Assembly: GCA_944322785.1 (NCBI GenBank)
Contig: CALUPW010000001.1
Location: 248,001 to 312,000, forward strand
DNA from: Candidatus Gastranaerophilales bacterium
GTDB lineage: Bacteria; Cyanobacteriota; Vampirovibrionia; Gastranaerophilales; Gastranaerophilaceae
Reading direction: 5' to 3'
DNA: 64,000 nucleotides
A program made the translations under genes and the position numbers. Below are positions 7,659-16,956 of this stretch, in pieces. The notes below the pieces were generated by a model that had not been told where the DNA came from, made no database searches, and worked only from the letters and a program-made list of their open reading frames with translations. Positions within the stretch are counted from its first letter, which is position 1; each line of letters opens with the position of its first letter.

Positions 7659-7976
7659 AATTTCTTTTCCAGTCTTCGGGTCATAATCGAAAACTACTTT
7701 GGGAGTAGTGCCATCTTGCTGATAAGATATATCTCTGCTTAACGGTTTTCCGCCGCCATGTGAGTTGGGCTGTGCTTTAGGATTTTTTGAAGAGTCTGCC
7801 ATGTCAGAAGCATTCTTCACAGCTCTGCTAAACCAGCCGTTTCTATGCCCGATTATTCCGATGGTTGCAAGTCCGATTGCGCCCAAACCAAGCATTATAT
7901 TTTGAGATGTCAAATATTTCTGCAGCCCTTCTTTTTCATGTTCCGGCTTTTTATCAGACTGATTAGAATGATTCAA
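7653..7976 (-). CDS. Small single-pass membrane protein, unknown
   Basis: About 107 residues: a charged N-terminus, one predicted membrane helix (about 28-44, IMLGLGAIGLATIGIIG), then a polar, proline-rich tail. The only usable start in frame is a TTG at 7976, with AGGAG only two bases away, which is unusually close. The frame stays open upstream to about position 8056 without an ATG, GTG or TTG. It would encode CRPNFQGAL, which resembles the N-terminal signature of other proteins in this window. The start is therefore uncertain. Confidence 0.55.
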   Translation of the reverse strand: MNHSNQSDKKPEHEKEGLQKYLTSQNIMLGLGAIGLATIGIIGHRNGWFSRAVKNASDMADSSKNPKAQPNSHGGGKPLSRDISYQQDGTTPKVVFDYDPKTGKEIK

Positions 7977-8151
7977 CGCTCCTTGAAAATTCGGTCTGCA
8001 ATAATTTGAATATTTAACACCTACTATACTTTTGCCTTCACAACAATATTAAAACAGAATAAAATCGTTATTTGCTAAATAAAAAGGACATATTTACAAT
8101 ATGTAATAATTGTTTATGGTAAAATATCACAGAGATAGGAGAGATTAGAGG

Positions 8152-9117
8152 ATGAAAGCTGTAGTATTTGACGAAGGATTGAAACTTGTAAACGATTATG
8201 AAAAACCCGTGCCTGAAAAAGGCGAAGCTTTGATAAAAGTGACGCTCGCCGGAATTTGTAACACGGATTACGAAATCACAAAAGGCTATATGGGCTATAA
8301 AGGAATTCTCGGGCATGAAGCTGTCGGGGTTGTGGTAGACGTAAACGGGGAGGACAAATCATTAATCGGCAAACGAGTTGTATCTGAAATCAGCTACGGC
8401 TGCAAAGAACCTGACTGCAAATATTGTGCCGAAAAGCTTTACCGTCACTGCCCGAGTCGTCATACTCTCGGAATCTGGAGAAAAGACGGCTGTTTTGCAG
8501 AATACTTTACAATGCCGACGGAAGTTCTTTTTGAAGTCCCAGACAATGTTCCTGATGAACAGGCGGTTTTTGTCGAACCTCTTGCTGCTGCATGCGAAAT
8601 TACAGAACAGTTGCATATCAAACCTTTTGAAAAAGTAATTGTATTGGGTGACGGAAAATTGGGGCTTATTACAGCCTTAACTTTGAATGCGCAGAATATC
8701 GACGTCATTTTAGTCGGCAAACATCAGAACAAACTCGATATTGCAAAGGCTCAAGGAGTTGAAACAAAACTTTTGAATGATTTGAAAATCGAAAAAATAT
8801 ATGATGTCGTTGTAGAGGCAACCGGTTCAATTTCCGGTTTTGAAACCGCTCTTGCTCTCACCAAACCCCGTGGAACCCTTGTTTTAAAAAGTACTGTTGC
8901 CGCATCAAAAGAATTCAACCTTGCACCTATCGTTATTGATGAAATTACTGTTCTCGGCTCCCGCTGCGGCCAATTCGCCCCTGCGTTAAGATTGTTAAAA
9001 TCAGGGAAAATAGATTTTTCGCCGCTTATTTCTGCAAGATATAAAGCAGATGACGCAATTGAAGCTTTTGAAAAAAATAAAGAAAAAGAAACTTTAAAAG
9101 TTTTATTGGAATTTTAA
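8152..9117 (+). CDS. Zinc-dependent alcohol dehydrogenase (MDR family)
   Basis: A medium-chain dehydrogenase of 321 residues. The catalytic zinc ligands are the Cys in GICNTD (about 36) and GHEAVG (about 55-60). The structural zinc cysteines lie in CKEPDCKYCAEKLYRHC. The Rossmann segment VIVLGDGKLGLI begins near residue 162. It is likely to oxidise a polyol, sugar alcohol or threonine-like substrate with NAD(P); the substrate cannot be set from sequence. AGAGG is next to the ATG, and an extended -10 (TGGTAAAAT, 8117-8125) lies upstream. It is only distantly similar to the second MDR at 21,983. Confidence 0.88.
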   Translation: MKAVVFDEGLKLVNDYEKPVPEKGEALIKVTLAGICNTDYEITKGYMGYKGILGHEAVGVVVDVNGEDKSLIGKRVVSEISYGCKEPDCKYCAEKLYRHCPSRHTLGIWRKDGCFAEYFTMPTEVLFEVPDNVPDEQAVFVEPLAAACEITEQLHIKPFEKVIVLGDGKLGLITALTLNAQNIDVILVGKHQNKLDIAKAQGVETKLLNDLKIEKIYDVVVEATGSISGFETALALTKPRGTLVLKSTVAASKEFNLAPIVIDEITVLGSRCGQFAPALRLLKSGKIDFSPLISARYKADDAIEAFEKNKEKETLKVLLEF

Positions 9118-9141
9118 AAGATTTTGGGATAATATTAAATC

Positions 9142-10263
9142 ATGGCTTACGAAGGTAAAAAAACAGTAAAACTGCTGGATAAATACATCTTAAGACAAGT
9201 CATTGAAATGTTTTTGATGGGTGTTTGCGTATTTACGTCAATAATTTTTGCCTCAGACACATTCATCACATTAATAAAGCAGATTTCGCATTTCGGAATT
9301 CCGTTTAAAGTTGCATTGATGATGATTATTTTAAACCTTCCGCAGGTAATTGTTATGACAATTCCGATGGGTGTTCTTCTTGCAACGGTTATGACATTGA
9401 ACGGGTTGAGTTTGAAATCAGAGATTACTGTTATGAGAGCATGCGGAATCGGACTTAACAGAATTGCCAAACCGATTTTTATATTTGCGGTCGTGATGTC
9501 ATTATTCAGCTTTTTTATAAACGAAACAATTGTTCCAATAATGACAAAACAGTCAAAAGATTTGGCATTGTGGGCACTGGGGCAGAAAAATATTCCTGAC
9601 GGCAAACAGAACTTTGTTTTTAAAGAATTGAGCAAAGAAGGAACATTAAAACGATTGTTTTATGTAGGTTACTGCGAAGACAAAATCCTGCACAACATAA
9701 CGCTTCTTGATACATCAAAAGACGGTACAATTCAAATTCTGCAGGCTGATGAAGGCAAAACAAGCCCTGAAGGCTGGAATTTTCAAAAAGGAGCTGTATA
9801 TACAGTCGGCGACAACGGAAAGGTCTTGAATACAGCACTGTTTGAAGATTCTATTCTAAGATTCGGAATGGATCTTTCCAAAGAAATGAATAAAAACATG
9901 GCAAAAGAAATGAATTTTTCTCAGCTTGTCAAATTCCTTTCAAGCGGAACAGGCGAACTTGATGAAAAACAACGGAATATTCTTGTAATTGAGCTGTATG
10001 ACAAACTTGCGCTGCCTCTGACAACCATTGCTCTTGTTTTAATAGGTGTTCCGCTTGCTATAACCCCGCCGAGAGTACGGTATAACCGTGGTTTTTTGTT
10101 TAGTATTCTGATAATATTTGCATATTATCTAATCCGAGCACTTTCAATCTCATTCGGTGAAGCCGGTTCCATTGCGCCGTTTCTGGCAGCATGGATGCCA
10201 AATATAGTTTTGACAATTGCAGGTCTTGCGCTTTATTACAAAAAAGTTTATACAATAGAATAA
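9142..10263 (+). CDS. LptF/LptG-family permease
   Basis: A 373-residue inner-membrane protein of the YjgP/YjgQ family. This is the transmembrane part of the LptB2FG ABC transporter that extracts lipopolysaccharide from the inner membrane. The opening LLDKYILRQVIEMFLMG is typical. Three N-terminal membrane helices lead to NETIVP, followed by a periplasmic beta-jellyroll region (about 140-270) and three C-terminal helices. It cannot be assigned as LptF or LptG alone. No Shine-Dalgarno is seen; a TAATAT box six bases before the ATG could mean a leaderless start. No lptB or partner permease is nearby. Confidence 0.88.
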   Translation: MAYEGKKTVKLLDKYILRQVIEMFLMGVCVFTSIIFASDTFITLIKQISHFGIPFKVALMMIILNLPQVIVMTIPMGVLLATVMTLNGLSLKSEITVMRACGIGLNRIAKPIFIFAVVMSLFSFFINETIVPIMTKQSKDLALWALGQKNIPDGKQNFVFKELSKEGTLKRLFYVGYCEDKILHNITLLDTSKDGTIQILQADEGKTSPEGWNFQKGAVYTVGDNGKVLNTALFEDSILRFGMDLSKEMNKNMAKEMNFSQLVKFLSSGTGELDEKQRNILVIELYDKLALPLTTIALVLIGVPLAITPPRVRYNRGFLFSILIIFAYYLIRALSISFGEAGSIAPFLAAWMPNIVLTIAGLALYYKKVYTIE

Positions 10264-10304
10264 AAACGCAAAAAAATATTTTCCCGTTTTTTAGGATAAG
10301 CAAC

Positions 10305-10880
10305 ATGAACGAAAATTTCTTTTCATCCAACTTTAAAAGATTAAACGATTATGACTTGAACATTCTGAATGACAAAACTTTAAAGGATGTTGATGATGAA
10401 TCTCTGCGTCTTGAGCTTTTGATAAACGAAAAAGAAGAAGCACTTGAAAAACTTAACGAAAAAATTAAAGGGAGAGAATTAATCGGCAAACTTCTTGATG
10501 TAATGGAATTAAAGCTTCAGGCAAAGCAGCTGGAAAATGAAATTAAAGAATTAAAAGAAGAATTTACCAAAAATAATTTTAAAATGCGTTTGAAAACGCA
10601 AAAGCCGAAAATAAAAAAGAAACTTCCGCTGATAATCCGTATTCAAAGGTTTATTTCACGAAAACTTTTCGCAAAAATTTCAAAAAAATTCAAATCAATT
10701 GCGGATTTAAGCGAGTCGCTCGACACGCTTGAAAGTATCAACGAAAATGTGGATGAACTTATCGCAATGAAAGTTCCCTACGGCGAAACAAAAGCAAATT
10801 ATGAAAAACTTACGGCATATTTGTACCGTGCAAACAGAATCCACTCTGAAATCGCTAAAAAGATGAATAAAATTAAGTGA
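10305..10880 (+). CDS. Coiled-coil protein of unknown function
   Basis: 191 residues, very rich in Lys and Glu. A long coiled coil (about 35-95) carries heptads such as LRLELLINEKEEALEKLNEK. A basic patch (about 98-135) follows, then more helix. No signal peptide or membrane helix is seen. I place the start at the ATG at 10,305 because AGGATAAG precedes it; a longer frame overlapping lptF has no ribosome site. It is 41 bases behind the permease gene and probably co-transcribed. Function unknown. Confidence 0.7.
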   Translation: MNENFFSSNFKRLNDYDLNILNDKTLKDVDDESLRLELLINEKEEALEKLNEKIKGRELIGKLLDVMELKLQAKQLENEIKELKEEFTKNNFKMRLKTQKPKIKKKLPLIIRIQRFISRKLFAKISKKFKSIADLSESLDTLESINENVDELIAMKVPYGETKANYEKLTAYLYRANRIHSEIAKKMNKIK

Positions 10881-10992
10881 AACTAATCCGTATTGAAAAT
10901 CTGCTCTGCATTATTTAAAATTTGCGCAGGCAGATTTTTGTAGTAGAATATCAGTGTGTAAAAGTACAATTTTAAACAAAAAGGAAGAGAAT

Positions 10993-12675
10993 ATGAAAAC
11001 ACTTTCACCGTTACAAATCGAAAGATTAAAGTATCAACCGAAACTTCCGGCCTGTCTTGCATTAGGTATAAACAGTCTGGAAATGGTTGAAGGAGAAGCA
11101 ACTCAATCAGTAAGAGATCAGGAGCAAATTAAAAATCTCTTTAAAAACACTTACGGAAAACCGGTTGTAACTTTCAAAAATTCAATATCAATGTCAGTTT
11201 CAGAACCGAAAAATGTCGGCGTAATTCTTTCAGGCGGACAGGCTCCGGGCGGACACAATGTTATTGCGGGTTTGTATGATGCATTAAAACAGGCAAATTC
11301 ATCTAACAAACTTTACGGATTTTTGGGCGGTCCCTCAGGAATTATTGATGGAAAATATGTCGAATTTACCGATGAATTTATTGATCAGTACAGAAACACC
11401 GGCGGATTTGATATCATCGGTTCCGGTCGTACAAAACTCGAAACCGAAGAACAATTCCAAAAATCACTGGAAGTTTGCAGAAAATTAAATATCAAAGCTG
11501 TTGTAATTATCGGCGGTGACGATTCAAATACAAACGCAGCTCTTTTAGCGGAATGGTTTGTAAAAAATAATACCGGAATTCAGGTTATCGGATGCCCGAA
11601 AACAATCGACGGCGATTTAAAAAATGACCAGATTGAAATATCATTCGGATTTGACACTGCAACAAAAACTTACGCCGAATTAATCGGAAATATTCAACGT
11701 GATGCCAATTCAGCTAAAAAATACTGGCACTTTATAAAAATTATGGGAAGAAGCGCATCTCACGTTGCTCTGGAAGCCGCTCTTCAAACACAGCCGAATA
11801 TCACAATGATTTCCGAGGAAGTTGAAGCAAAAAAAATGTCATTAGAACAAATAATTAACTACATGACAGATATAATTGTAAAACGTGCAAACAAAGGTAA
11901 AAATTTCGGTATCGCAATTATTCCCGAAGGTTTAATTGAATTTATTCCGGAAATGAAATCTATGATTGCAAACTTAAATGATATCATGGCAACACTTGAA
12001 TCTGATCCTAATTTTGTAAATGCAACAACAATCAGAGAAAAATTCGATATTGTTGAAAACAGACTTGATGAAGCAAACGCAAAAGTTTACAATTCACTTC
12101 CTGTTTTGATTAAAGGTCAACTTCTTGCAGACCGTGACCCTCACGGAAATGTTCAGGTTTCAAAAATCGAAACTGAAAAATTATTAATTGAAATGATTGA
12201 AACAAGACTGGACGAATTAAAATCTCAAGGCGAATATATCGGTAAATTTTCAGCACAGTCACACTTCTTCGGATATGAAGGAAGATGTGCATTCCCGTCA
12301 AACTTTGATGCAGATTACTGCTATTCACTTGGTTTTAATGCATTTGCCCTAATCAACTTCGGTTTGACAGGATATCTTTCATCTGTAAGAAATCTGACAA
12401 AACCTGCTGATGAATGGGTTGCCGGCGGTGTTCCTTTAACAATGATGATGAATATGGAAAAACGCCACGGTGAAATGAAACCTGTTATTCAAAAAGCTCT
12501 TGTTGAACTTGATGGGCCTGTTTTCAAACAATTGGAAGAAAACAGAGAAGATTGGGCTATGAATGACCGATATTTATTCCCCGGAGCAATTCAATACTTC
12601 GGACCTTCATGTGTTTGTGATACAACCACCTGCACTTTACAACTTGAAAGAGAAAAATCTCTTGTAAATGCATAA
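10993..12675 (+). CDS. pfp: Pyrophosphate-dependent 6-phosphofructokinase
   Basis: Phosphorylates fructose-6-phosphate reversibly with PPi in glycolysis. The long type (560 residues) shows [15 protein letters not shown] (phosphate donor loop), GGPSGI, and GGDDSNTNA, where Asp replaces the Gly of ATP-PFKs and marks PPi use. [11 protein letters not shown] (catalytic TIDxD) and [14 protein letters not shown] are also present. The start at 10,993 is set by AAGGAAGAG; an upstream in-frame ATG has none. A palindromic terminator follows. PPi-PFK points to an anaerobic, energy-saving glycolysis. Confidence 0.95.
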   Translation: MKTLSPLQIERLKYQPKLPACLALGINSLEMVEGEATQSVRDQEQIKNLFKNTYGKPVVTFKNSISMSVSEPKNVGVILSGGQAPGGHNVIAGLYDALKQANSSNKLYGFLGGPSGIIDGKYVEFTDEFIDQYRNTGGFDIIGSGRTKLETEEQFQKSLEVCRKLNIKAVVIIGGDDSNTNAALLAEWFVKNNTGIQVIGCPKTIDGDLKNDQIEISFGFDTATKTYAELIGNIQRDANSAKKYWHFIKIMGRSASHVALEAALQTQPNITMISEEVEAKKMSLEQIINYMTDIIVKRANKGKNFGIAIIPEGLIEFIPEMKSMIANLNDIMATLESDPNFVNATTIREKFDIVENRLDEANAKVYNSLPVLIKGQLLADRDPHGNVQVSKIETEKLLIEMIETRLDELKSQGEYIGKFSAQSHFFGYEGRCAFPSNFDADYCYSLGFNAFALINFGLTGYLSSVRNLTKPADEWVAGGVPLTMMMNMEKRHGEMKPVIQKALVELDGPVFKQLEENREDWAMNDRYLFPGAIQYFGPSCVCDTTTCTLQLEREKSLVNA

Positions 12676-12695
12676 TGGAAATTATTTAATAAGGC

Positions 12696-12725
12696 AAATG
12701 CGCCGGTCAATTGACCGGCGCATTT
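12696..12725. terminator. Perfect-palindrome bidirectional terminator
   Basis: AAATGCGCCGGTCAA (12,696-12,710) is followed directly by its exact complement, ending in a T-tract on both strands. It serves pfp and the convergent gene. Confidence 0.9.
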
Positions 12726-12744
12726 TATAATGAAATTTTAAATC

Positions 12745-14100
12745 TTACTTTATCGTGATTAATTTATATTTTCTTACTCCGATTCCTAAATCCGCTGCGG
12801 CTTCAACCGTGTGGATTCCGTGTTTTGCCTCAATTCTCTCAATCAGAGATTTTTTACCTGCATCATTTGATTGATAAATCAAATCAACACAAGCCTGATC
12901 AATTGCAACCGGATCGTCTGAACCTAAAATTCCGATGTCTGCAATTTCAGGTTTTGCCGGATTGTTGTTGCAATCACAGTCAATTGACATTCTTGTCATT
13001 ACATTTATAAATGTGATATTCCCTTTCATATAATCCATAACTGATTTGTCTGCATCAGCCATTGCTTCCAAAAATTTGTCCTGCTCACATGTCCACATTT
13101 CATCCGGTTTTCCTGCACCGTGAATGTAGGCTTTGCCGTGAGAAGAAGCAACGCCGATTGACATGTTTTTTAATGCGCCGCCAAAACCGCCCATTTGATG
13201 CCCTTTAAAGTGTGAGAGCATGAGCATTGAATCATAATTCTTTAGGTGAGAACCTACATAATTAACTTTTATTTGTTTTCCGTCGGGAACAGGAAGTTCC
13301 ATTTCGCCATCTTCATCCATTATGTCGACTTTTGCGATTTTATCAAATCCGTGTTCCTTAATTGCTTGTTTATGTTCTTCTGTTGTGTCTCTTTTCCCTT
13401 CATAAGCTGTGTTGCATTCAACAATGGTTCCCTTTAGATGTTTTACAATCGGTTCAACAAATTCAGGCTGTAAAAAGTTATGACCGCCGGGTTCACCGGA
13501 ATGTAATTTTACTGCAGTTTTTCCGGTTAATTTTTTCCCTATAGTTTTGTACATTTCAACAAGATTGTCGGATGTAATATCCGGTGTAAAATATACAACC
13601 GCTGTATCCGGATGCATTTTTTTATAAATCATTCCATAAGCCTGAGTTGCATTTTCCGCATTTTTTGTCAATTCTTCAAACGGGCATAAACCTGTGTTTG
13701 ATTTGTTTTGAATTTCGTCAACCGTCTTTGCAGCTTCAAATTTGATGTTGTTTTTCTTTAAAATTTCTTTTGCGGGTTTTGACATTTTGTTGGCATAAAC
13801 ATATTCCGCATCTCCGTAAACATACAAATACGCAGCTGCACGCCCGACAGTTCTGTCAAAAATGTATTTGCCTTTAAAATTGTCTTTGTCAAGATAATTT
13901 AAAGGCGGCAAAAGTCCCCGTTCTTCAAAAGTTTCAGTTTCTCCGTCTTTGTTGTAGACAACAAGAGTCGATGTTTTCAATTTTTCAATAAGCATTGATT
14001 TTGTTTCTTTTGAAAGTTTTTCTGTTTTGCTGTAAGCAGGCAGAATCATAAACATAAATGCCATTATACCCAGAACAGCAACTTTTAAAAATTTTTTCAT
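12745..14100 (-). CDS. Exported DUF1893-DUF362 fusion protein
   Basis: 451 residues. A Sec signal peptide (1-24, ending PAYS) is followed by a DUF1893-like domain (about 30-145). Its marks are STLVVYNKDGE, RGLLPPL, the DRTVGRAAAYLYV helix and the closing GLCPFEELT. A DUF362 domain then runs from about 150 to the end (VKLHSGEPGGHNFL, MLMLSHFKGHQMGGFGGALKN, DPVAIDQACVDLIY). DUF362 proteins are often iron-sulfur centre proteins, but only a few cysteines (CDCN) are here, without a ferredoxin motif. A G-rich ribosome site precedes the ATG. Function is unknown; export of this pair is notable. Confidence 0.8.
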   Translation of the reverse strand: MKKFLKVAVLGIMAFMFMILPAYSKTEKLSKETKSMLIEKLKTSTLVVYNKDGETETFEERGLLPPLNYLDKDNFKGKYIFDRTVGRAAAYLYVYGDAEYVYANKMSKPAKEILKKNNIKFEAAKTVDEIQNKSNTGLCPFEELTKNAENATQAYGMIYKKMHPDTAVVYFTPDITSDNLVEMYKTIGKKLTGKTAVKLHSGEPGGHNFLQPEFVEPIVKHLKGTIVECNTAYEGKRDTTEEHKQAIKEHGFDKIAKVDIMDEDGEMELPVPDGKQIKVNYVGSHLKNYDSMLMLSHFKGHQMGGFGGALKNMSIGVASSHGKAYIHGAGKPDEMWTCEQDKFLEAMADADKSVMDYMKGNITFINVMTRMSIDCDCNNNPAKPEIADIGILGSDDPVAIDQACVDLIYQSNDAGKKSLIERIEAKHGIHTVEAAADLGIGVRKYKLITIK

Positions 14101-14153
14101 AATATACCCCCCCGTTCTTTATAGAATTAGTATATAACAAATATGATGAATTT

Positions 14154-15125
14154 TTAAAAATTATCATATCCGGATTGAAATAGACAAACGATACTATTTC
14201 GTAATCTTTTTACTAAAACATACGAAAACCAAAATCTTAATCTTGTAAAAAATAATTTTATAATACTGATAAAAGAAGGTGTTTTTAAAGCTGTTATAAA
14301 AAGACGAAATCCGTAATATTTGATTTTTTTATTTTTCAACTGTTTTTCAACTTCATTATAATAAATTTTAAACTGTTCATCTGTCATGTATTTAAGGAAT
14401 TTTTCATTTAAAGAAAATACGTGTGGAAGTCCATAATAAAACAAATTAGTATCTTCAAGTTTTTCAGAACAACGCCAGAATTCATAATTTTTAATTTTAA
14501 AAATACAGATATTTTTAAATCCGGCAGATTTCAAATCATTTTTCAAAGTCTTTTCGTCAAAATTTGTCAAAGGATCATAAAATTCATTCCGGACTTTATC
14601 TTCAACAGCTTTATAAAATTCAAAATTTTTTGTAGTTTTGGGGTTTAAATAATCATAAATTCTAAAAGTTTTATCACAAAATATTACATCAAAAAGCGAA
14701 ATTTGACTGTCTTTTTTTAGAATTCTGTAATATTCGTTTAAAACATTTTGTTTATTTACACAATACATCGTGACAGCACGTTCAAGAATTCTATCCGCAG
14801 AACAGTCTTCAAGAGGTATTTTTTCATCTATAGCTGCATCAATCAGTTTATAATTTTCTCTGATATTATTTTTTTCAATGATTTCCCTGCAGTAATTAAG
14901 GCACTCTTTATCCTTGTCAATTGCGATAACATTTAAATTTTTAAACTTCTTAAAAACCCGGAAACCTATAAGTCCCAGCCCTGTACCCGCATCCACAACA
15001 GTTAAATTATCTTTGATTCTTCCCAGAAAGATAATTCTGTCCGCAAGTTTGTCAAGATAAGTTTTGTATTCATCATATATTGGTTTAAGCCAGTTTTTCC
15101 AGCTCTCTTTGTATCCTTCTTCCAT
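14154..15125 (-). CDS. Class I SAM-dependent methyltransferase
   Basis: 323 residues. The Rossmann methyltransferase core (about 35-200) has motif I VVDAGTGLGLIGF, an acidic end of strand 2 (VIAIDKD), and the post-motif LEDCSADRILERAV. The C-terminal third is basic and aromatic, with a hydrophobic stretch near 275-300. The substrate is unknown; a small molecule is more likely than DNA because no NPPY motif is seen. No Shine-Dalgarno: TATAAT lies exactly six bases before the ATG, so the mRNA is predicted leaderless. Divergent from the transporter at 15,196. Confidence 0.8.
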   Translation of the reverse strand: MEEGYKESWKNWLKPIYDEYKTYLDKLADRIIFLGRIKDNLTVVDAGTGLGLIGFRVFKKFKNLNVIAIDKDKECLNYCREIIEKNNIRENYKLIDAAIDEKIPLEDCSADRILERAVTMYCVNKQNVLNEYYRILKKDSQISLFDVIFCDKTFRIYDYLNPKTTKNFEFYKAVEDKVRNEFYDPLTNFDEKTLKNDLKSAGFKNICIFKIKNYEFWRCSEKLEDTNLFYYGLPHVFSLNEKFLKYMTDEQFKIYYNEVEKQLKNKKIKYYGFRLFITALKTPSFISIIKLFFTRLRFWFSYVLVKRLRNSIVCLFQSGYDNF

Positions 15126-15131
15126 AAATTA

Positions 15132-15159
15132 ATTATATCTTTTTTATTTAAAAAATCAA
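15132..15159 (-). promoter_or_regulatory. Promoter giving a leaderless methyltransferase mRNA
   Basis: On the minus strand: TTGATT (15,159-15,154), a 16-base spacer, TATAAT (15,137-15,132), six bases, then the ATG at 15,125. Transcription should begin at or next to the start codon. Confidence 0.65.
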
Positions 15160-15160
15160 C

Positions 15161-15189
15161 TTTACTTTTTTCATGAAAAGTGCCATAAT
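15161..15189 (+). promoter_or_regulatory. Promoter giving a leaderless CDF transporter mRNA
   Basis: TTTACT (15,161-15,166), a 17-base spacer ending in TGC (extended -10), CATAAT (15,184-15,189), six bases, then the ATG at 15,196. It lies back to back with the minus-strand promoter. Confidence 0.65.
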
Positions 15190-15195
15190 TCCTTT

Positions 15196-16089
15196 ATGCA
15201 AAACGTTTTTGAAAAAAAACTTGCGGCAGGACTTTCAATCGGTTCCAATGCTGTGATTATAATTTTAAAACTTATCGCAGGAATTGTTTCCGGAAGTATC
15301 AGTATAATTTCCGAGGCCATTCACTCATTGAGTGATTTTTTAGCATCTGTTCTTACTTTCTTTGCTGTTATGAAATCTTCTGAGCCTGCCGACAAAGAAC
15401 ATCCTTTCGGGCATGGAAGATATGAGGATATGTCAGGGTTTATTGAAGGCGGTTTGATTATTTTTGCCGCAATTTTTATTATTTATGAAGCCGGTAAAAA
15501 ATTAATCTTCGGCGTAACTATGGAAAACGAATCTTTCTGGGGAATTTCTGTTATGGCAATTGCGGTTCTGTCAAATTTTCTGGTAAGTTCGTATCTTTTC
15601 AAAGTCGCCCAAAAAACAAACTCCATTTCATTGTATGCAGACGGCGAACACTTGAGAACGGATATCTGGTCTTCTCTTGGAGTTCTTCTCGGTTTAATTT
15701 TGATAAAAATAACAGGTTTAATGGTCTTAGACCCGATAATTGCAATCGTTGTTGCATGTTTTATTCTGAAAACAGGTTTTATTATTTCAAAAACTACCTT
15801 AAACAATCTTCTTGACGGCTCATTACCGCAGGCGGATCTGGATAAAATCGAAAATATTATTACAAATATGAAAAACGAAGGTATTTTAGGCTATAAATCC
15901 CTTAAAGCAAGAAGTTCCGGTCCGGAAAAACTTATTGAGATGACGCTTCTGTTCCCGAAACAAATGACAATTGAAACATGTCACAATATTTGCGACAAAA
16001 TTGAGGATAAAATCAGAGATGAGATGGGTATATGCAACATTTCAATTCATGCGGAGCCTGAATGCGAAAGATGTTTAAAAAGACTGTAA
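15196..16089 (+). CDS. Cation diffusion facilitator (CDF) transporter
   Basis: A 297-residue inner-membrane metal/proton antiporter exporting Zn2+, Fe2+, Mn2+ or similar. It has six membrane helices in the first 210 residues. The paired metal sites are HSLSD (43-47) in helix 2 and HLRTD in helix 5. KEHPFGHGRYE in the first cytoplasmic loop is diagnostic of the family. The C-terminal cytoplasmic domain (about 210-297) ends with a Cys/His-rich stretch (HAEPECERC). The HxxxD pair favours zinc or manganese over iron-type DxxxD. The start is predicted leaderless. Confidence 0.92.
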   Translation: MQNVFEKKLAAGLSIGSNAVIIILKLIAGIVSGSISIISEAIHSLSDFLASVLTFFAVMKSSEPADKEHPFGHGRYEDMSGFIEGGLIIFAAIFIIYEAGKKLIFGVTMENESFWGISVMAIAVLSNFLVSSYLFKVAQKTNSISLYADGEHLRTDIWSSLGVLLGLILIKITGLMVLDPIIAIVVACFILKTGFIISKTTLNNLLDGSLPQADLDKIENIITNMKNEGILGYKSLKARSSGPEKLIEMTLLFPKQMTIETCHNICDKIEDKIRDEMGICNISIHAEPECERCLKRL

Positions 16090-16149
16090 GTTTTTTAAAT
16101 TATGAGTTATCATGTAATTAAAGACATTTTGATAAAGGATTTATAAATT

Positions 16150-16956
16150 ATGAAATCAGTTAAAGAAGTAGCTCTGGAAACTAAAATTATAAAACGGCTT
16201 GAAAAAAATCCGGTTTGTCTTGAACTTGTCAATTATCTTTTTGCAGACGAAGAACTTCAGGAGATGCAGGAATATGCCAACAACGTTTCAATAAAAAGAC
16301 TCGGATATAATGATCATGGTCCCGTTCACATGCGTCAGGTTGTCGGGAATGCAATAAAAATGCTGAATATTTTGCAGGATTCCGGCATAAAAACTTCGTT
16401 AGAGGCTGAGGAAATCGGAACATTTGAGGACAGCATGTGTGCGGTTATTCTTGCCGGACTAATGCATGATTTGGGTATGATGATTGGACGCCAGGGACAT
16501 GAAGATATGTCTGTAATTCTTGCAAAACCCATAATCGAACGAGCTTTATTGCATATTCTTCCTGAAGATTTGCACAGGCGTGTTGTTATCAAATCACTTG
16601 CAATTGAAGCGATAATCGGTCATATGTCTTCTAAAAAAATTCATTCTATTGAAGCTGGAATTATATTGATTGCCGACGGCTGTGATATGACAAAAGGCCG
16701 TGCCAGAATTCCGCTTTCAATTAATACAACGCCAAAAGTCGGGGATATTCACAAATATTCCGCAAATGCCATAAACCGTATCGGTATTCATCACGGCGAG
16801 CGGAAACCTATAAAGATAGATATTGAAATGTCAGGTGATGTGGGATTTTTCCAGATTGAGGAAGTCCTTTTGACGAAAATTGATTCAAGCCCTGCAAAAC
16901 AATATGTCGAACTTTATGCGGGCGTTGAAGGTCAGGAACGCAAATGTTATTTATAA
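16150..16956 (+). CDS. HD-domain phosphohydrolase-like protein
   Basis: 268 residues with a complete HD-type metal site: H in NDHGPVH (about 56-60), the HD dyad in AGLMHDLGM (106-107), downstream His residues (EAIIGHMSSKKIHS), and D in LIADGCDM. Such enzymes hydrolyse phosphate esters, often nucleotides or cyclic dinucleotides; the substrate is not evident. A C-terminal alpha/beta region (about 215-268) follows the HD fold. AAAGGA precedes the ATG. The last six bases overlap the convergent ybaK gene. Confidence 0.82.
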   Translation: MKSVKEVALETKIIKRLEKNPVCLELVNYLFADEELQEMQEYANNVSIKRLGYNDHGPVHMRQVVGNAIKMLNILQDSGIKTSLEAEEIGTFEDSMCAVILAGLMHDLGMMIGRQGHEDMSVILAKPIIERALLHILPEDLHRRVVIKSLAIEAIIGHMSSKKIHSIEAGIILIADGCDMTKGRARIPLSINTTPKVGDIHKYSANAINRIGIHHGERKPIKIDIEMSGDVGFFQIEEVLLTKIDSSPAKQYVELYAGVEGQERKCYL

